The notes beneath the pieces were generated by a model, which saw nothing but the letters and a program-made list of their open reading frames with translations, did no database searches and was not told the origin of the DNA. A program made the position numbers and the translations under genes. Shown here piece after piece: positions 6,286 to 12,904 of a stretch of 12,907 bases of DNA. The stretch's first letter is position 1. Each line of letters starts with the position of its first letter. Origin of the DNA: an uncultured Neisseria sp. (GTDB taxonomy: Bacteria > Pseudomonadota > Gammaproteobacteria > Burkholderiales > Neisseriaceae); assembly GCA_927911515.1 (NCBI GenBank), contig CAKMQH010000109.1:1-12907 (forward strand), read 5' to 3'.

Positions 6286-6293
6286 CGATATGA
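6234..6293 (+). CDS. Possible 19-aa leader peptide upstream of terC
   Basis: ATG at 6234 opens a 20-codon frame ending in TGA at 6291-6293. The peptide starts MKDPEQSSMT and ends ARRFSCVSI; an internal ATG at 6258 would give an 11-residue form. The ribosome-binding site is weak (TTGAGA 11 nt upstream). Its position is what matters: the stop lies 3 nt before a terminator-like hairpin and about 60 nt before terC, the geometry of attenuation leaders. No leader-peptide family is recognised and chance cannot be excluded. Confidence 0.35.
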   Translation: MKDPEQSSMTARRFSCVSI

Positions 6294-6296
6294 ATC

Positions 6297-6326
6297 AGGC
6301 AGCTTGAGCGTTTCAGGCTGCCTTTT
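6297..6326 (+). terminator. Terminator-like hairpin (possible attenuator) before terC
   Basis: AGGCAGC (6297-6303) pairs with GCTGCCT (6317-6323). The stem continues inward to about 12 bp with two G-T wobbles and is followed by TTTT (6323-6326). It lies after the leader promoter and before the terC ribosome-binding site, so it would act on the terC transcript and not on tfpZ. The 3' arm with its inner bases is TTCAGGCTGCCT, the reverse complement of the Kingella-type uptake sequence. Confidence 0.6.
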
Positions 6327-6356
6327 CGCGTTTGAACACAAAGGAATACAAAAATC

Positions 6357-7917
6357 ATGGATTTCAGTTGGTTGGCAGAGCCGCATACTTGGATAGGCTT
6401 TGCCACGCTTCTGGTACTCGAAGTCGTCTTGGGGATAGACAACCTCGTTTTCGTCGCTATTTTGGCGAACAAAGTCAAACCCGCCCAACGCGACCGCGCG
6501 CGTATTACCGGTCTGGGGCTTGCGGTCGTTATCCGCATCATCATGCTTGGCTTCATGGCACACATCATGACCCTGACGCGCCCGCTGTTCCACATCAGCG
6601 AGTTGGACGTTTCTGGCAAAGACATGATTATGCTCGCGGGCGGTATCTTCCTGCTCTACAAAGCCACCACCGAGCTGCACGAACGCCTCGAAGGGCATAA
6701 CCAGTTTGCCGTTGCCGACAGCCAGAAGAAACACGCGCGATTTTGGAGCGTGGTTGCCCAAATCCTGATTCTTGACGCGGTATTTTCCATCGATTCCGTC
6801 ATCACTGCCGTTGCGATGGTCGATCACATCGTCGTCGCCATGGGCGCCGTTGCCGTTGCCATGACCGTCATGATTTCCGCCAGCAAACCGCTGACCGAGT
6901 TTGTGGACAGACATCCTACCGTCGTCATGCTCTGCTTAGGTTTTCTGCTGATGATCGGTTTCAGCCTCATTGCCGAAGCTTTCCATTTCCACATCCCGAA
7001 AGGCTACCTCTACGCTGCTATCGGCTTCTCCATCCTGATTGAAGTGTTCAACCAAATTTCGCAACGCAACAGCCGCAAAAACGACTACATCAGCAGCTCG
7101 TGGCGCAAGCGCACCGCCGAGAACGTCTTGGGCATGATGGGCATACGCGAAAGCGTGCTTGCTAAAGCGGGCGACGAAGCGGTAGACGACGGACATTTTG
7201 AAGAAAACGAAAAATCCATGATACGCAGCGTTCTCACGCTTGCCGAACGCCCCATCCTCGGCGTGATGATTCCCCGCCGCGACATTGAGCGTTTGGATAT
7301 CTCTCAAAGCCGCGAAGAGCAACACGCCCAACTGCAAAATACCCCATACAGCCGGCTGCTCGTCGTCGGTAAAGCCGGTGTGGACGAACCGTTGGGCTAC
7401 ATCAACAAAAAAAGACCTGCTCGCCCAACTGCTCGAAACCGGCGAACTCAATATCCAAGCCGTCCTGCGCCAGCCGCTAGTCCTGCCGGACAGTACGACT
7501 GCATTGGGCGCGATTGAACTGTTCCGCCAAAGCAGCGCGGATTATGCTTTGGTGGTCGATGAATTCGGCGCGGTTTTGGGCATGGTTACCATGAAAGACC
7601 TGCTGGAAACCATCGCAGGCGAATTTCCCGAAGAGTTTGAACGCCAAGAAGAACCCGCCGTTCAAGAAAATGCCGATGAAAGCCTGACCGTGGACGGTTC
7701 GCTCGAATACGTCGAACTCGCGCCGCAACTCAACCTCCCGCCGCAGGAAGAAGATGCAGACTTCCACACTGTCGCCGGACTGATTATGGAAGAGCTGCAA
7801 AGCATTCCCGATGTCGGCGACTTTGCCGACTTCCACGGCTGGCGTTTCCAAGTCGTTGAAAAAGACGGTCAACGCATCGAGCGGGTAAAAATCACCAAGC
7901 TGCCTGAAGAAGGCTAA
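6357..7917 (+). pseudogene. TerC-CBS-CorC membrane protein (YoaE/YegH-like), frameshifted
   Basis: Restored, the protein is 519 residues, matching the ~518-residue YoaE/YegH family. Residues 1-235 are a TerC integral membrane domain with the two signatures GIDN (26-29) and SIDS (144-147). A CBS-pair region follows (from about VMIPRRDIERLDI), then a C-terminal CorC/HlyC transporter-associated domain (from about ESLTVDG to ITKLPEEG). TerC proteins are linked to metal-ion export, notably manganese, and tellurite resistance; the role of this fused type is not well defined. AAAGGAA (6340-6346) precedes ATG 6357. The frame breaks at A7 (7407-7413), after Asn350-Lys-Lys. Six A's would give NKKDLLAQLL and continue to the stop at 7915-7917. 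As written, translation runs into the wrong frame and stops at 7515-7517 after 386 residues, losing most of the CBS pair and all of the CorC domain. It may be a sequencing error, true mutation or slippage. Confidence 0.9.
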
Positions 7918-7933
7918 ATCGGGATAGGAAGTA

Positions 7934-7980
7934 AAAAGGTCGTCTGAAAACCTGAGATTTGGGTTTTCAGACGACCTTTT
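7934..7980. terminator. Bidirectional terminator between terC and metR, inverted DUS pair
   Basis: A 19-bp perfect stem (7934-7952 with 7962-7980) has a 9-nt loop. It contains exact AGGTCGTCTGAA (7937-7948) and its reverse complement (7966-7977), flanked by A's and T's. It serves both convergent genes. Confidence 0.92.
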
Positions 7981-8032
7981 GATATGGAAATCGAAGTGCG
8001 TGAATGTCGCGATACCCTGTTTCAAGAAAACA

Positions 8033-8971
8033 TCAATCCTGCCCGAACATTTTCAGTTCGCTCAAGCCGGGGAGATCGGCGAAGCTGCGTTCGCGGACGA
8101 TTTGGCAGAAGTTGTCGAGATAGCTTTTGTCGGCGTCTTCGGTGCGCGTGGCGGCGTAGAGTTCGCTTTGCAGGCCGTTGGCGGTGATTTGACGGTGGAC
8201 GACGTAGCCTTTTTCGAGATAGGGCATCACGGTCCAGTAGGGCAGGGCGGCGATGCCGCGTTTGCTGGCGACGAGTTGGATGATGGCGATGGTCAGTTCA
8301 CTGCGGCGGCGCGGTGGGTTGATGCCTTTGGGTAACAATATTTTTTTGGGCAGGTCGAGCATTTCGTCGGGAACTGGATAGGTAATGAGGGTTTCGCCGA
8401 TGAAGTCTTCTGCCTCCCAAACGGTTTTGGCGGCAAGCGGGTGGTCTTGGGCGCAGATGCCGACCATTTCGTAGGCGAACAAGGGGCGGAAGCTGATGCC
8501 GTTTTGTTTTTCGGCTTCGGATACGATGGCGAGATCGGCGCGGTGTTGCAATAAGAGTCCGACGGGGTCTGCCTGAAAGCCGGAAACGATGTCCAATTCG
8601 ACTTGCGGCCACATGGGGCGGAATTCGCCCATCGCGGGCATGAGCCAGTCGAAACAGGTGTGGCATTCGACTGCCAGCCGCAATTCGCCTGCTTCGCCTT
8701 CAATGATGCGGGCGAGGTCGCGCTCGGCGGCGGAAACTTGCGGGAGGAGTTCGCGTGCGAGCCGCAACAGGCGTTCGCCGGCGGGTGTGAAGCGCAAGGG
8801 CGTGGATTTGCGCTCGAACAGGGGCGTGTCGTAATAGTTTTCAAGCGCGCGGATTTGGTGCGAAAGGGCGGATTGGGTCAGGAAGACGCGCTTGGCGGCA
8901 AGGGAAACGCTGCCGGTTTCTTCGAGTGCCAGCAGGGTTTTGAGATGGCGCAGTTCGATGATGGAATCCAT
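8033..8971 (-). CDS. metR: LysR-type transcriptional regulator MetR
   Basis: MetR is a homocysteine-responsive LysR regulator of methionine biosynthesis genes. The 312-residue protein aligns with E. coli MetR along its length. It has the N-terminal IELRHLKTL and a helix-turn-helix around residues 20-40 containing TQSALSHQI, then PLRFTPAGE. The effector domain contains VECHTCFDWLMPAM, DHPLAAKT, ITYPVP and GIAALPYW. The open frame extends to 9025, but 8971 is chosen because the family starts near this Met, the candidate promoter start (about 9002) lies inside the longer frame, and the extra codons run through an uptake sequence. No clear Shine-Dalgarno site precedes it. No met gene is adjacent, so its targets lie elsewhere; the divergent neighbour is the Nif3-like gene. 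Confidence 0.9.
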   Translation of the reverse strand: MDSIIELRHLKTLLALEETGSVSLAAKRVFLTQSALSHQIRALENYYDTPLFERKSTPLRFTPAGERLLRLARELLPQVSAAERDLARIIEGEAGELRLAVECHTCFDWLMPAMGEFRPMWPQVELDIVSGFQADPVGLLLQHRADLAIVSEAEKQNGISFRPLFAYEMVGICAQDHPLAAKTVWEAEDFIGETLITYPVPDEMLDLPKKILLPKGINPPRRRSELTIAIIQLVASKRGIAALPYWTVMPYLEKGYVVHRQITANGLQSELYAATRTEDADKSYLDNFCQIVRERSFADLPGLSELKMFGQD

Positions 8972-8983
8972 TGGTTTCACGCT

Positions 8984-8995
8984 TTCAGACGACCT
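8984..8995 (-). repeat. DNA uptake sequence (single copy) in the metR leader
   Basis: TTCAGACGACCT is the exact reverse complement of AGGTCGTCTGAA. It is not paired with a second arm, so it is unlikely to terminate. It sits between the candidate metR promoter and the metR start. Confidence 0.85.
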
Positions 8996-9008
8996 TTTGA
9001 GATGGGTA

Positions 9009-9038
9009 ATATTAAAATATTTCATGCCGGGGTGTAAA
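9009..9038 (-). promoter_or_regulatory. Candidate metR promoter
   Basis: On the minus strand TTTACA (complement of 9033-9038, 5 of 6) is followed after 18 bp by TAATAT (complement of 9009-9014, 4 of 6). The start would be near 9002, about 30 nt before ATG 8971. No MetR-type TGAA-N5-TTCA palindrome was seen nearby. Confidence 0.5.
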
Positions 9039-9066
9039 TGCGGGCGCGTGTTGAACGGCGTGGGGA

Positions 9067-9096
9067 TTGGGGCACATCAGGGTTTGCGGTTAGAAT
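9067..9096 (+). promoter_or_regulatory. Candidate promoter for the Nif3-like gene
   Basis: TTGGGG (9067-9072) and TAGAAT (9091-9096, 5 of 6) are separated by 18 bp. The leader would be about 100 nt. It is back to back with the metR promoter. Confidence 0.4.
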
Positions 9097-9201
9097 GTGC
9101 GTCCGATTTTGTATGAATGCGGTGAATTGATTTGAAACAGGGATGGCGTTGCTTCGTCTTGTTTTATGAAATTCAATCCGCTATGTGTTGAAAGGAATGA
9201 T

Positions 9202-9951
9202 ATGGCGAAACGCAACGATATTTTGGCGTGGTGCGACGAGGTGTTGCAGGTCGGAATGTTTAAAGACTATGCGCCCAACGGTTTGCAGGTCGAGGGCAGG
9301 GCGGAGGTCGGCAAAATAGCGACATCGGTAACGGCAAGCAAGGCGGCGGTCGATTTCGCTGCGGAGCAGGGCGCGGATATGCTTTTGGTGCATCACGGAA
9401 TGTTTTGGAAAAGCGAGCCGGTAACGATTACAGGCTGGAAAAAAGCGCGCATCGAAACATTATTGCAACACCAAATCAATATGGTTGGCTACCACCTGCC
9501 GCTGGATGCGCACCCTGTGCTGGGCAACAACGCGCAGCTTGCTGAAAAGTTGGGCTGGGAAGTGGAAAAGCAGTTTGGCGAACAGAACCTGTTGAATATA
9601 GGTCGTCTGAAAACGCCGCAGACTTTGGCTGGGTGGCTGCAACACATTACTACAACCCTGGGGCGGCAGCCTGTAGCCGTCGGCGATATGTCGCGCGAAA
9701 TCAAACGCATCGCATGGTGTACCGGCGGAGCGCAGGGATTTTTTCAGACGACCATAGACGAAGGCGTCGATGCCTATCTGACCGGAGAAATCTCGGAATC
9801 GCAGTTTCATCTTGCCAATGAAACAGGCGTTGCCTTTGTCAGCGCGGGACACCATGCGACGGAGCGTTACGGCATCCGTGCTTTGGGCGAGGCCGTAGCC
9901 CGGCATTTCGAGTTGGAAATCTGTCATTTCGATGAAGATAATCCCGCCTAA
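9202..9951 (+). CDS. Nif3/YbgI-family dinuclear metal-centre protein
   Basis: This conserved protein family forms a ring-shaped hexamer with a two-metal site. It is often labelled GTP cyclohydrolase 1 type 2, but its cellular reaction is unsettled. The protein is 249 residues, as in E. coli YbgI (247). Predicted metal ligands are all present: His64 and His65 in VHHGMFW, Asp102 in LDAHP, His217 and Glu221 in GHHATERYG. The open frame begins at 9166, but ATG 9202 is chosen for its AAAGGA (9191-9196) and for agreement with family length. It contains an exact uptake sequence at 9600-9611 (encoding GRLKT) and an 11-of-12 copy in the opposite orientation at 9743-9754. It precedes petA by 123 bp, which holds a candidate promoter, so it is probably a separate unit. 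Confidence 0.92.
   Translation: MAKRNDILAWCDEVLQVGMFKDYAPNGLQVEGRAEVGKIATSVTASKAAVDFAAEQGADMLLVHHGMFWKSEPVTITGWKKARIETLLQHQINMVGYHLPLDAHPVLGNNAQLAEKLGWEVEKQFGEQNLLNIGRLKTPQTLAGWLQHITTTLGRQPVAVGDMSREIKRIAWCTGGAQGFFQTTIDEGVDAYLTGEISESQFHLANETGVAFVSAGHHATERYGIRALGEAVARHFELEICHFDEDNPA
9600..9611 (+). repeat. DNA uptake sequence inside the Nif3-like gene
   Basis: Exact AGGTCGTCTGAA within coding sequence. An opposite-orientation copy with one change (TTCAGACGACCA) lies at 9743-9754 and encodes part of FFQTT. They are 131 bp apart, so a terminator role is unlikely. Confidence 0.85.
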
Positions 9952-9997
9952 GTCTTGATAATCGTCATGAAAATTTACCTTAATTTAAATAATGACT

Positions 9998-10025
9998 TTG
10001 AGTATCACGGCAAACTAGGTAGAAT
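9998..10025 (+). promoter_or_regulatory. Candidate petABC promoter
   Basis: TTGAGT (9998-10003, 4 of 6) and TAGAAT (10020-10025, 5 of 6) are spaced by 16 bp, 50 nt before the petA ATG. TTGATAATCGTCAT at 9955-9968 upstream is a partial match to the FNR/CRP-type palindrome. Confidence 0.5.
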
Positions 10026-10074
10026 TACATCGTTTAATGGCTCGGTATTCCCAAAATTTTAGGACGACTGAATA

Positions 10075-10656
10075 ATGGATAATCAAGAAATCAATAGCGG
10101 TCGCCGCCGCTTTCTGACGCTGGCTACATGCGGCGCGGGCGGTGTGGCGGCTTTGGGCGTAGCTACGCCTTTCGTGGCAAGCTTTTTCCCATCGGAAAAA
10201 GCTAAAGCCGCAGGTGCTCCCGTCGAAATCGATGTTAGCAAAATCGAATCCGGACAAATGCTGACTGCCGAATGGCAAGGTAAGCCGATTTGGGTGGTTA
10301 ACCGCACAGATCAGCAGGTTAAAGACCTGAAAAGTTTGAACGGCGCGGTTGCCGATCCTGATTCCAAAGCGGATCAACAGCCCGAATATGCTAAAAATGA
10401 GACCCGTTCGATTAAGCCGAACATCCTCATTACCATCGGTATCTGTACACACTTAGGCTGTTCGCCGACCTACCGTCCCGATATTGCTCCTGCCGATTTG
10501 GGTGCAGACTGGAAAGGCGGTTTCTTCTGTCCGTGCCACGGTTCGAAATTCGATATTGCAGGCCGAGTGTATAAAGGTGTTCCTGCACCGACCAACCTGG
10601 TTGTTCCGCCGCATAAATATCTGAGCGATACGACAGTCTTGGTAGGCGAAGACTAA
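10075..10656 (+). CDS. petA: Ubiquinol-cytochrome c reductase, Rieske iron-sulfur subunit
   Basis: Carries electrons from ubiquinol at the Qo site to cytochrome c1 on the periplasmic side of the bc1 complex. The protein has 193 residues. The N-terminus has a twin-arginine motif (GRRRFLTLAT, residues 9-18) and a single anchoring helix (about 17-38), then a linker. The [2Fe-2S] cluster motifs are CTHLGC (124-129; ligands Cys124 and His126) and CPCHGS (152-157; ligands Cys152 and His155), with the disulfide pair Cys129-Cys154 and the PAPTNL loop after them. AGGA (10061-10064) lies upstream of the ATG. It is the first gene of petABC, 18 nt before petB. Confidence 0.97.
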   Translation: MDNQEINSGRRRFLTLATCGAGGVAALGVATPFVASFFPSEKAKAAGAPVEIDVSKIESGQMLTAEWQGKPIWVVNRTDQQVKDLKSLNGAVADPDSKADQQPEYAKNETRSIKPNILITIGICTHLGCSPTYRPDIAPADLGADWKGGFFCPCHGSKFDIAGRVYKGVPAPTNLVVPPHKYLSDTTVLVGED

Positions 10657-10674
10657 AAATAAGGAACGATAATT

Positions 10675-12024
10675 ATGGCAAACCAAACCAATAACAAAGC
10701 AAAAGCATTGTTAGACTGGACGGACGCTCGTTTCCCTCTGTCTAAAATGTGGAATGAGCATTTGGCTCAATACTACGCGCCGAAGAACTTCAACTTCTGG
10801 TACTACTTCGGCTCTTTGGCTCTGCTTGTCCTCGTAATTCAAATCGTCAGCGGTATCTTCCTGACCATGAACTACAAACCGGACGGCAACCTGAATGCCT
10901 ATCACCTGCCTGCTGCCTTTACCGCAGTAGAGTACATTATGCGCGACGTGTCCGGCGGCTGGATTATCCGCTACATGCACTCCACCGGCGCATCTTTCTT
11001 CTTCATCGTCGTATACCTGCATATGTTCCGCGGCTTGATTTACGGTTCGTACAAAAAACCGCGTGAATTGGTGTGGATTTTCGGTTCCCTGATTTTCTTG
11101 GCATTGATGGCCGAAGCCTTTATGGGCTACCTGCTGCCTTGGGGACAAATGTCCTTCTGGGGTGCACAGGTGATTATTAACCTGTTCTCCGCCATCCCTG
11201 TCATCGGTCCTGATTTATCCACTTGGATTCGCGGCGACTTCAACGTTTCTGACGTTACCCTGAACCGCTTCTTCGCCCTGCACGTTATCGCTGTGCCGAT
11301 AGTGTTGCTCGGTTTGGTCGTGGCGCACATCATTGCTTTGCACGAAGTCGGCTCGAACAACCCTGACGGCGTGGAAATTAAGAAACTCAAAGATGAAAAC
11401 GGCGTTCCGCTCGACGGCATTCCTTTCCATCCGTACTACACCGTCAAAGACATCTTGGGCGTTGTCGTATTCCTGATTGTTTTCTGCTCAGTATTGTTCT
11501 TCGCACCCGAAGGCGGTGGCTACTTCCTTGAAGCCCCGAACTTTGACGCGGCAAATGCGCTGAAAACACCGCCGCACATTGCGCCGGTATGGTATTTCAC
11601 CCCGTTCTACGCTATTTTGCGTGCGATTCCTTCATTCCTCGGTACTCAGGTTTGGGGTGTAATCGGTATGGGTGCGGCAGTTGTCCTGATTGCCCTGTTG
11701 CCTTGGTTGGATAAAGGTGAGGTGAAATCTGTCCGCTACCGTGGTCCGATTTTCAAAATTGCATTGGTTTTGTTCATCATTTCCTTCATCGGCCTGGGTA
11801 TCTTGGGTGCGTTAGTGGCAAATGATACCCGTACTTTGGTTGCGCGCATTCTGTCCGTCGTCTATTTTGCATTCTTCTTAGGTATGCCGTTCTACACCAA
11901 ACTGGATACAAACAAACCGGTTCCAGAACGTGTAACCATGAGCACCACTAAACAAAAAATCATGTTCTTTGTTTATGTCGGTATTACCGTCATCGGTGCT
12001 TACCTGTTTGCAACCAATATCTGA
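10675..12024 (+). CDS. petB: Ubiquinol-cytochrome c reductase, cytochrome b subunit
   Basis: This is the membrane core of bc1, with two b haems and the Qo and Qi quinone sites. The protein has 449 residues, in one piece as in bc1 and not split as in b6f. Haem ligands are His102 and His116 (RYMHSTGAS, YLHMFRG) and His203 and His218 (ALHVIAVP, VAHIIALHEVGSNNP). The second pair is 14 residues apart, one more than the 13 of alphaproteobacterial proteins. The Qo-site motif reads PVWY (304-307) instead of PEWY, a variant known from beta- and gammaproteobacteria. AAGGAA (10661-10666) precedes the ATG by 8 nt. petC begins 15 nt after its stop. Confidence 0.98.
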   Translation: MANQTNNKAKALLDWTDARFPLSKMWNEHLAQYYAPKNFNFWYYFGSLALLVLVIQIVSGIFLTMNYKPDGNLNAYHLPAAFTAVEYIMRDVSGGWIIRYMHSTGASFFFIVVYLHMFRGLIYGSYKKPRELVWIFGSLIFLALMAEAFMGYLLPWGQMSFWGAQVIINLFSAIPVIGPDLSTWIRGDFNVSDVTLNRFFALHVIAVPIVLLGLVVAHIIALHEVGSNNPDGVEIKKLKDENGVPLDGIPFHPYYTVKDILGVVVFLIVFCSVLFFAPEGGGYFLEAPNFDAANALKTPPHIAPVWYFTPFYAILRAIPSFLGTQVWGVIGMGAAVVLIALLPWLDKGEVKSVRYRGPIFKIALVLFIISFIGLGILGALVANDTRTLVARILSVVYFAFFLGMPFYTKLDTNKPVPERVTMSTTKQKIMFFVYVGITVIGAYLFATNI

Positions 12025-12039
12025 TGAGGGCAGCGAAAA

Positions 12040-12879
12040 ATGAAACATACCCTGAAAAACTGGTTTGCTGCCTTGTTGTTGGCAGTGCCTATGAGTGCCG
12101 CCGTCGCCAGCGGTGGCGGACACTACGAAAAAGTCGATATTGACCTGCGCGACCAAGTCAGCTTGCAGCGCGGTGCTCAAATTTTCACCAACTACTGCTT
12201 ATCCTGCCACTCGGCAAGCGGTATGCGTTTCAACCGTCTGAAAGACATCGGTTTGACTGATGAAGAAATCAAGAAAAACCTGATGTTCACGACAGATAAT
12301 GTCGGTGACGTGATGTTGGGAGCGATGAATCCTAAAGATGGAGCCAAATGGTTTGGTGCGGCTCCGCCGGATCTGACGCTGATTGCCCGTTCTAAAGGTG
12401 CAGATTATCTGTATGCCTATATGCGCGGCTTCTATAAAGACCCGACCCGTCCGAACGGCTGGAACAACGTCGTATTCGATAAAGTCGGTATGCCACACCC
12501 ATTGTGGGAGCAACAAGGCGTTCAAGCGGTTGAGTTGGATGCCAAAGGTCAACCGGTTATGGTTAAAGATGAGCATGACGTATCGAAACCCAAGCTTTAT
12601 TGGGAATCTACCGGTGCACACAGCCGTCGTTTGCCAAACGGCAAAGTCATCCAAACAGAGTACGATGCTTATGTACGCGATTTGGTGAACTATTTGGTTT
12701 ACATGGGTGAACCGGCTCAACTTGAACGTAAACGTACCGGTTATATCGTGTTGATGTTCTTGTTTGCAGTGATGCTGCCTTTGGCATACTTCCTGAAAAA
12801 AAGAATATTGGAAAGACGTTCACTAAGTCTTGTAATGAAAAAGGGCAAACCTAATCGGGGTTTGCCCTTTTTTTTATAG
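12040..12879 (+). CDS. petC: Ubiquinol-cytochrome c reductase, cytochrome c1 subunit; C-terminal frameshift
   Basis: Accepts electrons from the Rieske protein and passes them to soluble or membrane c-type cytochromes in the periplasm. There is a signal peptide (about 1-23, ending AAVA), a haem-c motif CLSCH (53-57), APPDLT (108-113), a likely axial Met151 in VGMPHPLW, and a C-terminal anchor helix (about 234-252). GAGGG (12026-12030) precedes the ATG. The frame breaks at A7 (12796-12802). With six A's the protein ends FLKKEYWKDVH at TAA 12824-12826 (261 residues), a tail I recall as typical of betaproteobacterial c1. As written it continues for 279 residues, and the added tail is translated straight through the transcription terminator, which argues that the long form is not the native one. 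The haem domain and anchor are unaffected. Confidence 0.93.
   Translation: MKHTLKNWFAALLLAVPMSAAVASGGGHYEKVDIDLRDQVSLQRGAQIFTNYCLSCHSASGMRFNRLKDIGLTDEEIKKNLMFTTDNVGDVMLGAMNPKDGAKWFGAAPPDLTLIARSKGADYLYAYMRGFYKDPTRPNGWNNVVFDKVGMPHPLWEQQGVQAVELDAKGQPVMVKDEHDVSKPKLYWESTGAHSRRLPNGKVIQTEYDAYVRDLVNYLVYMGEPAQLERKRTGYIVLMFLFAVMLPLAYFLKKRILERRSLSLVMKKGKPNRGLPFFL
12838..12875 (+). terminator. Intrinsic terminator of petABC
   Basis: AAGGGCAAACC (12841-12851) pairs perfectly with GGTTTGCCCTT (12859-12869) around a 7-nt loop. The stem extends outward through A-T pairs and is followed by T's to 12875. It does not use uptake-sequence arms. The frameshifted petC frame runs through it. Confidence 0.93.
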
Positions 12880-12895
12880 TCAATTAAAAACAAAA

Positions 12896-12904
12896 TGGTA
12901 CAAT
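12896..12904 (+). promoter_or_regulatory. Possible extended -10 for the next gene
   Basis: TGGTACAAT is an extended -10 (TGn plus TACAAT, 5 of 6) just past the petABC terminator. The window ends before any gene can be seen, and no good -35 lies at the right distance. Confidence 0.35.

Noticed and set aside
6206..6356. yybP-ykoY manganese riboswitch before terC
   Set aside because: The conserved GGGGAGUA-type core is absent; the leader is structured but does not match this class.
5942..6914. Overlapping minus-strand frames over the tfpZ end, terC leader and terC start
   Set aside because: They cross a terminator, a promoter and two plus-strand genes and have no recognisable domain or ribosome-binding site.
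7406..7415. Programmed -1 frameshift (A AAA AAG type) in terC
   Set aside because: A -1 shift leads to the third, wrong frame; only +1 or loss of one A restores the protein.
8293..8844. Long second minus-strand frames inside metR
   Set aside because: Pro/Ala/Arg-biased out-of-frame translations of metR; the MetR frame accounts for the DNA.
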